A DNA stretch of 23,377 nucleotides from Nitrospirota bacterium (GTDB lineage Bacteria > Nitrospirota > Nitrospiria > Nitrospirales > NS-4), in assembly GCA_005877565.1 (NCBI GenBank), contig VBOK01000082.1, forward strand, positions 1 to 23,377, given 5' to 3'. How positions within the stretch are numbered: position 1 is the stretch's first letter; the number at the start of each line of letters is the position of its first letter. Made by a program: the position numbers and the translations under genes. The notes below the pieces were generated by a model. It did no database searches. It saw nothing but the letters and a program-made list of their open reading frames with translations, and had not been told where the DNA came from. Shown one piece after another: positions 6,313 through 13,838 of the stretch.

Positions 6313-7704
6313 ATGCCTATGAAATTACCAAGGCTGGTCATTGCAGGCACGCACAGCGGCGTCGGGAAAACCACCGTGACGCTGGCGCTCCTGGCGGCCT
6401 TGAAAGCGCGGGGCCGCCGGGTGCAGCCCTTCAAGGTGGGACCGGACTTCATTGATCCCGGGCATCATGCGGCCGTGACCGGTCGGCTGTCCCGCAATCT
6501 CGACGGCTGGATGCTCGGGTCGGAAGTCTGCCGGCAGGTGTTCCTCCGGGCGGCGGCCGATGCGGACGTCTCGATCATCGAGGGCGTCATGGGCCTGTTC
6601 GACGGGAGCTCGCCGGTCAGCGAATCCGGGAGCACCGCAGAACTGGCCAAGTTGCTGCACGCGCCGGTGCTGCTGGTCATTGATGGGAGCGCCATGGCCC
6701 GTTCGGCTGCGGCCATGGTCTCGGGCTATGCGCGGTTTGATCCGGATCTGCGGGTCGTCGGAGTGCTCTTCAACAAAGTTGGCGGGGCCGGACACTACCA
6801 TCTGCTCAAAGAGGCGGTCGAGGTCACGACCGACCTCGCGGTGGTGGGTTACCTTCCCGCCGATCCGTCTTTCACGATTGAAGACCGGCATCTGGGACTC
6901 ATCACGGCGCTTGAGCAGCCGACGGAGGCTCTCTCACATCGGCTGGCCCGCGTCATTGCTGAGACAGTGGATGTGGATCGGGTCGAGTCGTTGGCCCGTT
7001 CGGCGCCTCCGCTGGAAGCTGAAGATACGCGCACGGAGCCTCAGCCTTCCGGACCGGCCGTTCGGGTGGGCGTGGCCTATGATCCTGCCTTCTGCTTTTA
7101 TTACCCCGAGAACCTGGAGCTGCTGGAACGTGAAGGGGCCTCGGTCATTCGCTTTTCTCCTCTACACGATCAGAGGCTCCCTGACGTGGAGTTGCTCTAC
7201 TTGGGCGGGGGATACCCGGAGCTGCATGCGGAGACGTTGGCCCGCAATCACCGGATGCGGACGGCGATCCGCGAATTCGCCCTGCGGGGCGGCCCGGTCT
7301 ATGCGGAGTGCGGTGGCATGATGTATCTAATGGAGGCGATTCGTGACTTCGCGGGCCAGGCACACGACATGGTTGGCCTCTTTCCCGGGGAAGCGGTGAT
7401 GCAGCGGTCTGGTCTCGTCATGGGCTATCGGGAGTTGGAAGTCACGACCCCCTGCGTGTTGGGTAGCCCAGGACTCAGGGCAAGAGGCCATGAGTTCCAT
7501 TACTCGTGTCTGAAGAACCACCCATCACTGGACTACGCTTGCACGGTGACGGATGCGCAGGGCCGCCGGAAGGGCCAGGATGGTCTTCTTCGAGGTAATG
7601 TCCTGGCGCTATACACCCATCTGCACTTCGCCAGCCAACCTCAGGTGGCCCGGTCGCTCCTCGTGTGTGCGCGGGGGCGACAAGCTGTGAAGAAGGAGGC
7701 CTAA
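6313..7704 (+). CDS. cbiA: Cobyrinic acid a,c-diamide synthase
   Basis: A 463-residue enzyme that amidates the a and c carboxylates of cobyrinic acid, using glutamine and ATP. The N-terminal dethiobiotin-synthetase-like domain has the P-loop GTHSGVGKT (12-20) and then FKVGPDFIDPGHH, a CbiA/CobB hallmark. The C-terminal class I glutamine amidotransferase domain has the nucleophile Cys333 in AECGG and the histidine region THLHF near 436-438. Length is normal for the family. ATG codons at 6313 and 6319 are both possible; the Shine-Dalgarno is weak, and the gene may be read together with the receptor gene. GC content is high again from here. A hydrogenobyrinate-specific CobB cannot be excluded, but no aerobic-pathway gene is in the window. 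Confidence 0.92.
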   Translation: MPMKLPRLVIAGTHSGVGKTTVTLALLAALKARGRRVQPFKVGPDFIDPGHHAAVTGRLSRNLDGWMLGSEVCRQVFLRAAADADVSIIEGVMGLFDGSSPVSESGSTAELAKLLHAPVLLVIDGSAMARSAAAMVSGYARFDPDLRVVGVLFNKVGGAGHYHLLKEAVEVTTDLAVVGYLPADPSFTIEDRHLGLITALEQPTEALSHRLARVIAETVDVDRVESLARSAPPLEAEDTRTEPQPSGPAVRVGVAYDPAFCFYYPENLELLEREGASVIRFSPLHDQRLPDVELLYLGGGYPELHAETLARNHRMRTAIREFALRGGPVYAECGGMMYLMEAIRDFAGQAHDMVGLFPGEAVMQRSGLVMGYRELEVTTPCVLGSPGLRARGHEFHYSCLKNHPSLDYACTVTDAQGRRKGQDGLLRGNVLALYTHLHFASQPQVARSLLVCARGRQAVKKEA

Positions 7705-7706
7705 TC

Positions 7707-8303
7707 ATGCGCATGCGCATCACGCGAGTCTACACGCGGACGGGGGATGCCGGAAAAACGCGGCTGGCCGGCGGGCAGCAGGTCTGGAAAGACAGCCTGC
7801 GGGTCGAAGCCTATGGCTCAGTGGATGAACTGAACGCGCTCGTGGGTGTGGTGCGGGCGTTCAACGCCGATCTGGTCGGGAAGCACGCGTCAGCGGCTCA
7901 TCTGGACGATGAGCTCCGCTGGATCCAGAATAAACTGCTGGACGCGGGCAGCATCCTGGCGACTTCTCCCGGGCAGGTGTTCAAGAACATGCCGCAGATC
8001 ACCGCGAAAGATGTCACCCGATTGGAAGGTGTGATTGACGCATGCCAGAAGGACCTCGCCCCGCTGAAGGAGTTCATCTTGCCGGGAGGCGGGAAGGTGC
8101 CTGCGCTGCTCCACCAGGCGAGGACTGTGTGCCGTCGGGCGGAGCGTGAGACCGTGCGGCTCTCGCGGGAAGAGCTTGTCGATGCAGCGATCCTCAAGTT
8201 TCTAAACCGGCTCAGCGACGCGCTGTTCGTGCGCGCACGGTGGATCGCGAAAACCCAGGGGGAACCGGAGTTGCTGTGGGAACGAGACAGCACGACCGCA
8301 TGA
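7707..8303 (+). CDS. pduO: Corrinoid adenosyltransferase, PduO type
   Basis: A 198-residue cytoplasmic enzyme that transfers the adenosyl group of ATP to Co(I) of the corrinoid, making the coenzyme form. Near the N-terminus VYTRTGDAGKTRLAGG is the ATP-binding motif of the PduO family. EAYGSVDELNALVG, ILPGGG and the CRRAERETV and FLNRLSDALFVRAR helices complete the family pattern. It is not of the CobA/BtuR type. Start choice: AAGGAGG (7693-7699) stands seven bases before the ATG at 7707; the frame is open upstream to 7665, inside cbiA, but that has no support. The stop overlaps the cobQ start as ATGA. Placed between the a,c-diamide synthase and cobyric acid synthase, it fits adenosylation at the diamide stage. 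Confidence 0.92.
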   Translation: MRMRITRVYTRTGDAGKTRLAGGQQVWKDSLRVEAYGSVDELNALVGVVRAFNADLVGKHASAAHLDDELRWIQNKLLDAGSILATSPGQVFKNMPQITAKDVTRLEGVIDACQKDLAPLKEFILPGGGKVPALLHQARTVCRRAERETVRLSREELVDAAILKFLNRLSDALFVRARWIAKTQGEPELLWERDSTTA

Positions 8304-9868
8304 AGTCGGACGCAACTGGAAGCCACGCACGAGCCCTCGCGATTCTCGGAACGGGTTCAGATGTGGGCAAGAGCGTCATCGCGGCAGGCCTCTGTCGGCT
8401 CTTGGCGCGAAAGGGAGTCCGCGTGGCGCCCTTCAAGGCACAGAACATGTCCTTGAACTCCTTTGTCACTGCGGACGGCGGGGAGATTGGACGGGCGCAG
8501 GCCCTGCAGGCCGAAGCCTGCGGACTGCCGCCGCATGTCGATATGAACCCCATCCTGCTCAAGCCGGAGTCCGACCAGTACGCGCAGGTGATCGTGCACG
8601 GGAAAATCTGGGGGAGATACCAGGGCCGTCGGTACTTGGAGCAAACCCGTGAGCTGGTCCGCCACGTCCGCGCCAGTTACGAACGGCTGGCCCGTGTGTA
8701 CGAGGTCCTTGTCATCGAGGGAGCCGGGAGCGCGGCCGAGCTCAACCTGCGCGACCGGGACTTGGCCAACTGGGCGATGGCCGAGTTCGCCGGCGCCGCG
8801 GTGGTGCTCGTGGCGGATATTGATCGCGGCGGGGTGTTTGCGCAGGTGATTGGCACCATCGAGCTGCTCGCACCGCAGGAGCGGCGGCGGGTCGTGGGAG
8901 TCGTGGTCAATAAGTTTCGTGGCGATGCGAGCCTGTTTGCCGATGGGGTGGCCTTGCTGGAATCCCGCACCGGCGTGCCCGTCTTGGGGGTGCTCCCGTT
9001 CCTGCGGGACTTGGAGTTGGACCAGGAGGACAGCGTGGAGAGGGACCGCTACCGCCAGAGTCCCTTTACGGCGCAGTCGGTGAATGTGGCGGTGACGCTG
9101 GTACCACATCTGAGCAACTTCACAGACTTCAACGCGCTGTCGGGCGAATGCGATGTGGCGCTCCGGTACGCGGCCACACCGTCCGATCTGGCCGGGGCGG
9201 ACGTCGTCGTGCTGCCGGGCACCAAGAACACGATCGCCGATCTTGAACATCTGCGAAGCCGTGGCGTTGTCGAGGCCCTGGCACACCACGTTGCGCGAGG
9301 CGGAGAGCTCGTGGGGATCTGCGGCGGCTATCAGATGCTGGGGCGGGAGGTGTCCGATCCGTTCGGTGTTGAAGCTGGCGGACGGGCACCCGGCATGGGC
9401 TTCCTGGATGTGGTGACCGAATTGCTGCCTGACAAGAGGACGATCCAGGTTGAAGCGCGTTCGTTGCTTACGAACGTCGCGTCCGACAGTACGGTCTCGG
9501 GCTACGAAATCCACATGGGCCGCACCCGCCGTGGCTCTGTGCCTCCCGGCTTTCAGATTCTTCGTCGTTCTGGCGAGGGTCTCTCACAGGCAGGACGACA
9601 CGCTGGATCGGAGAACGAAGAGGCGGACGGAGCGTGTCGTGAAGACGGGTTGGTCTGGGGGACATATATCCACGGTGTCTTTGACCGGCCGGAGTTCCGC
9701 CGTCAGTGGTTGAACCGACTGCGTCAGAGAAAAGGGCTGCACCCCTTAGATCGGTCGGTCTCTGAGGCAGTCACGGCACGGCTGCGATCTTCGCTAGACC
9801 GCTGGGCCGATCATCTGCAAAAACATGTGCAGGTCGACCGTCTCTTCGCGGCGATCGATGTAAAATGA
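8300..9868 (+). CDS. cobQ: Adenosylcobyric acid synthase (glutamine-hydrolysing)
   Basis: A 522-residue enzyme that amidates the b, d, e and g side chains of adenosylcobyrinic acid a,c-diamide (CobQ/CbiP). The N-terminal domain has the P-loop GTGSDVGKS (17-25), then FKAQNMSLNSFVT and the DMNPILLKPESD block typical of CobQ. VIEGAGSAAELNL follows. The C-terminal glutamine amidotransferase domain has Cys341 in GICGGYQMLG and His458 in GTYIHGVFD. The frame opens at 8240, but the ATG at 8300 overlaps the pduO stop as ATGA and gives the expected N-terminus. It is the last gene of the corrinoid block; no cobD, cobU or cobS homologue follows, so nucleotide-loop assembly must be encoded elsewhere or be missing. 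No terminator is obvious after it. Confidence 0.93.
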   Translation: MKSDATGSHARALAILGTGSDVGKSVIAAGLCRLLARKGVRVAPFKAQNMSLNSFVTADGGEIGRAQALQAEACGLPPHVDMNPILLKPESDQYAQVIVHGKIWGRYQGRRYLEQTRELVRHVRASYERLARVYEVLVIEGAGSAAELNLRDRDLANWAMAEFAGAAVVLVADIDRGGVFAQVIGTIELLAPQERRRVVGVVVNKFRGDASLFADGVALLESRTGVPVLGVLPFLRDLELDQEDSVERDRYRQSPFTAQSVNVAVTLVPHLSNFTDFNALSGECDVALRYAATPSDLAGADVVVLPGTKNTIADLEHLRSRGVVEALAHHVARGGELVGICGGYQMLGREVSDPFGVEAGGRAPGMGFLDVVTELLPDKRTIQVEARSLLTNVASDSTVSGYEIHMGRTRRGSVPPGFQILRRSGEGLSQAGRHAGSENEEADGACREDGLVWGTYIHGVFDRPEFRRQWLNRLRQRKGLHPLDRSVSEAVTARLRSSLDRWADHLQKHVQVDRLFAAIDVK

Positions 9869-10520
9869 ACGATGTTGCCGTTCTCCTACATCAAGAATCA
9901 AATAGTGCATGAATAACCATACAGTGAAAAATGTTGTTAGCACGAATGTGTAGAAGCATGCTTCGGCATCGTTACTGCATAGATGTCATGTGTCTGAATG
10001 CGCGATGAGTCAGCGTTTCGTTTGCGTCTAATGCCTTTGGCTAACTCGTTGGTGCGGTGGCGTAATTTTCGCTTAAAATTTATGCATGGGGATTGTGCAG
10101 CCCGAGGGGAGTGATCGCTCCTCGACGTGCACAAAGCTATCCCCAGAGAATCCACAGAAACTGTGGACAGGCGTCGGTGCAAGAATCCTCTGTCAAGCGA
10201 TGACGCGCTGCTCCTAGCGATGGGTTCGTGAATGGTGTTACGGGATGTTCAAGGCAGGTGCGGCATCGGAAGACCGGAGCCTCGAAAGCGGGCCCGTGTG
10301 AAGGTCTCATGATGTCGAGGTGTGGGAGGATCGCACAGGGAGCCGAGACGCGCAGGTATCACCAATCACACTGGCATTCTTCCAATCTGAATCAGTGCTT
10401 GAGCACAGTTGTGTCATGATGAAAAGCAGGTCTTCCCGTCACGGCTATTCCTAATACAGGATATAGGGGGCGACCGAACCGGACCACCGATTTCTTGGGA
10501 AGGTAGGTGGAACTGAGAGC
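9869..10520. other. 652-bp gene-free region
   Basis: No convincing gene was found here; the short open frames lack a ribosome binding site and family resemblance. It holds a 12-bp palindrome GAAGCATGCTTC (9953-9964), an AT-rich stretch (about 10065-10086), a nested hairpin (10088-10144) and a 7-bp inverted repeat with DnaA-box-like arms (10151-10167). The part from 10171 to 10520 shows nothing recognisable apart from a purine-rich stretch containing AGGTAGGTGG before the next start codon. No tRNA was seen. Confidence 0.6.
10088..10167. other. Nested hairpin and DnaA-box-like inverted repeat
   Basis: Three coaxial stems nest: GGGGAT (10088-10093) with ATCCCC (10139-10144), TGTGCA (10094-10099) with TGCACA (10128-10133), and CGAGG (10103-10107) with CCTCG (10120-10124). 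Directly after comes TCCACAG-AAA-CTGTGGA (10151-10167). CTATCCCCA, GAATCCACA and the reverse complement of TGTGGACAG each match TTATCCACA at seven of nine positions. Function is unknown; it could be a structured RNA, a protein-binding site or an origin-like relic. Confidence 0.5.
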
Positions 10521-11042
10521 ATGCCCAAGATCCTGACCGCTCGACGGCGCGAAGATGAACGGGAACGTGCTCGGTTGTACCTGAAGAGTCGATTGATGCT
10601 GCCGACCATCCCGTTAGGGATGGTCACGCTGTTGGCCGGCTATGGGGATATGGTGCTGATGTGGATCCAAGATCAACTGACCCCCCAGGCATTGCTGGGG
10701 AGCTCGATCCTGTTCCTGTGCGGCGCCGTCTGGGGGTGGGGCCATGCCCGGTACGAGCAGTACTTGGTGGGAACCTGTCCGGAATATTTCGCGCGAAAAC
10801 AGAAACTGTTGGAGGCCGCCAAGGAATACAAGCGGATGAAGCGGGACCTGCCGGCCACAGGGCCTCTTCATCCGGGCCGGCGGATTGTGCTGGCGATGTA
10901 CGCCGTGGGGATCGCTTCGCAGGCCGGGATCAGCCTGTATTATCTCGGCCACGTGGGGGTCTACGCGGCGATCTTTCTCCCTTGGGCTGGCTATTTCAAC
11001 GCCAAGGTCATCTTCTGGAGGAGTTTGTTTACGTCTGGGTAG
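10521..11042 (+). CDS. Membrane protein of unknown function, four predicted helices
   Basis: A 173-residue protein that I do not recognise. The first 25 residues are highly charged (RRREDERERARLYLKSR) and should be cytoplasmic. Four hydrophobic segments follow at about 27-47, 57-76, 124-143 and 145-165. A basic amphipathic stretch between the second and third (ARKQKLLEAAKEYKRMKRD) would form a cytoplasmic loop. The two helical hairpins joined by a charged loop recall small unannotated integral membrane proteins. AGGTGG lies 11-16 bases upstream of the ATG. The stop is four bases from the end of convergent lptG, with no terminator between them, so the two transcripts may overlap. It stands alone after a 652-bp gene-free region. 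Confidence 0.7.
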   Translation: MPKILTARRREDERERARLYLKSRLMLPTIPLGMVTLLAGYGDMVLMWIQDQLTPQALLGSSILFLCGAVWGWGHARYEQYLVGTCPEYFARKQKLLEAAKEYKRMKRDLPATGPLHPGRRIVLAMYAVGIASQAGISLYYLGHVGVYAAIFLPWAGYFNAKVIFWRSLFTSG

Positions 11043-11046
11043 GCTT

Positions 11047-12138
11047 CTATTGCCGAACCCGCAGGAACAAGTACCCGGCAAAACACAGGAATAAGATGTT
11101 GGCCGTCCAGCCGGCCAGCAGTGGGGGCACCACGTTGCTCCGCCCCAAGGCCAAGGCGACCGAATGGGCTGACCAGTATAAGAAACCGACCAGCAGGCTA
11201 TACCCGACTCCCCTGACCAGCCCTGTCCCGCGTGAGCCGGTTTCCATCAGGCTCATGGTGAGGCCGATCAGGGCCATGATCAGGCACACAAAGGGAAAAG
11301 CTATGCGCCCGAACAGATCCGTTGCGTACCGGGCCGGGTTGTACCCGTCTTGGCGGAGCCGCTCGACATAGGCGGCCAGCTCCCGCAGGCTCAACGCGTC
11401 TGAGTCGATACGGACGGTGTGACGGAAATCCTCGGGCTTTTGGTTCAATTGAACGGGAAGACGGTCGAAGGACTGAGACCGGACGCCCTGGTCGCCCTGG
11501 AACGTCCGGCTGATGCCGGAGACGAGGACCCAGCCCTCGTTTTCGTACCGCAGTTCCCTCGCGGAGATGAGTTCCCGGATAGTAAAGTCCTGCTCCAAGC
11601 GGTACAGGCTGACGCCGTAGATGCGTGGCGCGTTGTCGTCAGGCAGATCGCCACGCATGAGCGTTTGATTGCCCAGCCGCACCCAGATCTCATTGGCTTG
11701 GAAGACGGCGCGCGGATTGCGTTTTTCGATTTTGATCTCGCGCAGCGCTTCCGCCTGCTGATTTGCGCTCGGGATCACGGCGTCGCTGGCCCAGAGCATC
11801 AGGAGGCTCAGGGCCTGGGCGAGGACGAGGAACGGGATGGAGACCCAGTAGAGGCTGATGCCGCTGCTGCGCATCGCGGTGATCTCGTTGTTCCGAGACA
11901 GGATCGAGACTGTCAGCAGGGTGGACATCAGGACAGCGAGCGGTGTGATCTGGAAGAAGATGCCGGGACACTTCAACACGAAGTACGAGAGGATATGGCG
12001 AAGTTCGGCTTGGTAGCCCACGAACTTCCGGACCTTCTCGACAAAGTCGACGACCAGGTACACGACGGCCAAGCCACCCAGGCAGGTCGCAAACACCCGG
12101 AGATGCTCGCGCAGGAGATATGTCATGAGAAGCGTCAT
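11047..12138 (-). CDS. lptG: LPS export ABC transporter permease LptG
   Basis: A 363-residue inner-membrane protein of the LptF/LptG (YjgP/YjgQ) family. With LptF and the ATPase LptB it extracts lipopolysaccharide from the inner membrane and passes it to the LptA bridge. Three transmembrane segments (about 15-35, 60-80, 100-120) precede a periplasmic beta-rich domain (about 130-270), and three more follow near the C-terminus (about 275-360). RNNEITAMRSSGIS, in the cytoplasmic coupling region, is a family hallmark. The ATG at 12138 is preceded by GAGGGA; a second ATG four codons on is possible. It lies 17 bases after the lptF stop, so the two form an operon. Calling this one G rather than F rests on gene order and sequence character. 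Confidence 0.88.
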   Translation of the reverse strand: MTLLMTYLLREHLRVFATCLGGLAVVYLVVDFVEKVRKFVGYQAELRHILSYFVLKCPGIFFQITPLAVLMSTLLTVSILSRNNEITAMRSSGISLYWVSIPFLVLAQALSLLMLWASDAVIPSANQQAEALREIKIEKRNPRAVFQANEIWVRLGNQTLMRGDLPDDNAPRIYGVSLYRLEQDFTIRELISARELRYENEGWVLVSGISRTFQGDQGVRSQSFDRLPVQLNQKPEDFRHTVRIDSDALSLRELAAYVERLRQDGYNPARYATDLFGRIAFPFVCLIMALIGLTMSLMETGSRGTGLVRGVGYSLLVGFLYWSAHSVALALGRSNVVPPLLAGWTANILFLCFAGYLFLRVRQ

Positions 12139-12155
12139 GGGGTCCCTCGGATGAG

Positions 12156-13238
12156 CTACGGGTGCATGCGCCGGTAGAACAGCCAGACGATGACCAAGGC
12201 AAAGACGGCATCAGGAAACCAGGCGGCGGCGAAGGGACTCAGGACGCGGGCTGAGACCCAGAAGTCCCCCATGACGCTCAGGACATAGAAGCTGACGATG
12301 ACCAGAATCCCCACGGCGAAGCCGCCAGCCCGCCCGGACCGTTTCACGACGTTCCCGAGCGGCATCCCGATCAAGCCAAACAGGATCGTGGAGACTGGGA
12401 AGGCTACATTCTTATAGTAGTCTTCCAAGAGCCGGAGGTAGCGAGGATCTTGTCCCTTGGTCTCGGCGATCTTCTGACGGATTTCATACAGCGACAGGCG
12501 CTCTTCGGGTTCCGGGGCCAGGCTTTCGGTGAGGTCCAGCTTAAAATCGTAGGAGGTGAAGCGGATCGTCTGGTACTCGTCGGGGTCCTTCGGGTTCACA
12601 TGGATGGTGCCATCCTGAAGCGTCAGCCCAAGACGGTTGTGGAGGGGATCGTTGATGACTTTCCAGTCGCGGGCCACGATGATCCGTGGCTCGCCACTGT
12701 TCCGAGTATCCGAGATGAAGATTCCGGATGGGCCCTCCGGCACGCTGCGCTCGCCGACGTACATGACCACCTTGTCCGTCGGGGCGTTGAAGACCCCTTC
12801 ATCGAGTGCCAGCGACACTTGGTCGCGCAGCATGCCCAGCGCTATCTTCTTGAGGGACTGGCCCGTCCAGGGCTGGGCGAATTGGGCCAGCGTGAGGGTC
12901 ATCAGGAAAACCGCGAACGAAAACAGCAGGACGGACGGGAGGAGGCGCCACGCGCTGACTCCTGTCGCGTGTAACGCGGTGAGTTCCCGGTCCGAGGACA
13001 ACCGGCTGAACGCACTGATGGACGCGATCAGGCAGCCCATCGGCAGGGTCAGGACGAAGAAGGAAGGCAGCAGTAGGAGGAAAGTTTTCAGCAGGGGCAG
13101 GAGCCCCACCCCTTTGTTGATCAGCAACTCGATGAGCCGGAGGATCTCCCGCGTCATCAAGATAAACGTCAGCGCGCCGAGGCTCTGCGCAAACGGCACG
13201 CCGAGCTCTTGCAAGATGTACCGGTCGATGGTCCGCAC
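12156..13238 (-). CDS. lptF: LPS export ABC transporter permease LptF
   Basis: A 360-residue partner of LptG with the same architecture: three N-terminal transmembrane helices, a periplasmic jellyroll-like domain (about 120-260) and three C-terminal helices. It opens with RTIDRYILQELGVPF, typical of the family, and carries SSDRELTALHATGVS in the coupling loop. The frame is open to 13379, but the extra 47 residues are translated from a tandem repeat and promoter DNA. The GTG at 13238-13236 is a better start: GGGAG lies 12 bases upstream and a TATAAC -10 box just beyond it. lptB and the rest of the export machinery are not in the window. Confidence 0.88.
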   Translation of the reverse strand: MRTIDRYILQELGVPFAQSLGALTFILMTREILRLIELLINKGVGLLPLLKTFLLLLPSFFVLTLPMGCLIASISAFSRLSSDRELTALHATGVSAWRLLPSVLLFSFAVFLMTLTLAQFAQPWTGQSLKKIALGMLRDQVSLALDEGVFNAPTDKVVMYVGERSVPEGPSGIFISDTRNSGEPRIIVARDWKVINDPLHNRLGLTLQDGTIHVNPKDPDEYQTIRFTSYDFKLDLTESLAPEPEERLSLYEIRQKIAETKGQDPRYLRLLEDYYKNVAFPVSTILFGLIGMPLGNVVKRSGRAGGFAVGILVIVSFYVLSVMGDFWVSARVLSPFAAAWFPDAVFALVIVWLFYRRMHP

Positions 13239-13262
13239 GCGAAAACAGCGCTCCCGGCGACA

Positions 13263-13291
13263 GTTATACTGGAAGGCTCGGGGCAAAGCAA
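13263..13291 (-). promoter_or_regulatory. Promoter of lptF-lptG
   Basis: On the minus strand a -10 box TATAAC (13268-13263) stands 17 bases after a weak -35 TTGCTT (13291-13286). Transcription would start near 13256, about 18 bases before the GTG start. This promoter is back to back with that of the cold-shock gene. Confidence 0.5.
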
Positions 13292-13309
13292 ATTGCAGCG
13301 ACGCCCCAC

Positions 13310-13338
13310 TTGACACTCGTGAGGGGGCTATGATAGAT
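13310..13338 (+). promoter_or_regulatory. Promoter of the cold-shock gene
   Basis: TTGACA (13310-13315) and ATAGAT (13333-13338) are 17 bases apart. The start would be near 13345, leaving a leader of about 130 bases, and long leaders are common in cold-shock genes. The leader can form CACGGT (13426-13431) with ACCGTG (13442-13447) shortly before the ribosome binding site. A weaker -10-like TATAGA at 13413-13418 has no good -35. Confidence 0.6.
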
Positions 13339-13378
13339 GCACACCCGCATGAGGGGCTGCGATAGGTGCACATCCGCA
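13320..13378 (+). repeat. Imperfect 30-bp tandem duplication
   Basis: Two adjacent copies (13320-13349 and 13350-13378) share TGAGGGG, CT, GATAG, TGCACA and CCGCA in the same order, with one length difference and about four substitutions. The first copy contains the -10 box of the cold-shock promoter; the second has GATAGG at the equivalent place. Confidence 0.8.
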
Positions 13379-13474
13379 ATTGTTCCGCTGATTCGTAGGG
13401 GGCTTTCTCAGGTATAGAGGCCTAGCACGGTGGGTCGTGGGACCGTGGGGCTGGTGTGACGAAAGGAGGGCGGT

Positions 13475-13702
13475 GTGAAGAGCAAAGGCACTGTCAAGTG
13501 GTTCAATGATCGCAAGGGGTTCGGATTTATTCGCATGGACAGCGGACAAGACGTCTTTGTCCATTATTCAGCCTTACAGGGGGAAGGGTTCAAGAGCCTC
13601 AAGGAAGGCGAAAACGTCGAATTTGATGTCGTGGAGGGCGCCAAAGGGCCTCAAGCCTCGAACGTTGTGAAGGTCGGTAGTTCCACGCAGGGTGTGGCGT
13701 AG
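13475..13702 (+). CDS. Cold-shock domain protein, CspA family
   Basis: A 75-residue nucleic-acid-binding protein with one cold-shock domain, an OB-fold that binds single-stranded RNA or DNA and melts RNA structure. RNP1 KGFGFI lies at 14-19 and RNP2 VFVHY at 27-31; GTVKWFNDRKGFGFI is nearly the family consensus. Translation starts at GTG (13475), supported by AAAGGAGGG (13462-13470) at a good distance. The last eight residues (GSSTQGVA) are a short tail after the domain. The gene is a single unit, with its own promoter and a 130-base leader upstream and an intrinsic terminator 28 bases downstream. Whether it is cold-induced or constitutive cannot be told. Confidence 0.95.
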   Translation: MKSKGTVKWFNDRKGFGFIRMDSGQDVFVHYSALQGEGFKSLKEGENVEFDVVEGAKGPQASNVVKVGSSTQGVA

Positions 13703-13730
13703 CCACGCCTTTCCACAGTTTCCGCTCTGC

Positions 13731-13766
13731 AAGGGCCCACCCGAGGGGGTGGGCCCTTGTCGTTTC
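13731..13766 (+). terminator. Intrinsic terminator after the cold-shock gene
   Basis: A 12-bp perfect stem, AAGGGCCCACCC (13731-13742) with GGGTGGGCCCTT (13747-13758), has a four-base loop GAGG. The following tract, GTCGTTTC, is only modestly T-rich. Position and stem strength support termination. Confidence 0.8.
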
Positions 13767-13783
13767 TGGAGCGGGTGCAATTC

Positions 13784-13812
13784 TTGACTTGATAGGCCGA
13801 GCCGCGCTAGGT
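13784..13812 (+). promoter_or_regulatory. Promoter of the TPR gene
   Basis: TTGACT (13784-13789) and CTAGGT (13807-13812) are separated by 17 bases, matching the other promoters in the window. Transcription would start near 13819, giving a leader of 20 to 26 bases. Confidence 0.6.
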
Positions 13813-13838
13813 TACGCCAGGTTGTTAGCTGTGAGGGA

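Noticed and set aside
10060..10170. Chromosomal origin of replication
   Set aside because: No dnaA, dnaN or rep gene is near and no 9-mer matches the DnaA box fully; kept only as a speculative finding.
10228..10419. 63-codon open frame in the gene-free region
   Set aside because: It has no ribosome binding site, no recognisable motif and a composition like non-coding DNA.
11419..12177. 252-codon plus-strand frame opposite lptG
   Set aside because: Antisense shadow of the well-supported lptG; no start signals.
13239..13379. 47-residue N-terminal extension of LptF
   Set aside because: It is encoded by the tandem repeat and promoter region; the GTG at 13238 matches the family start.
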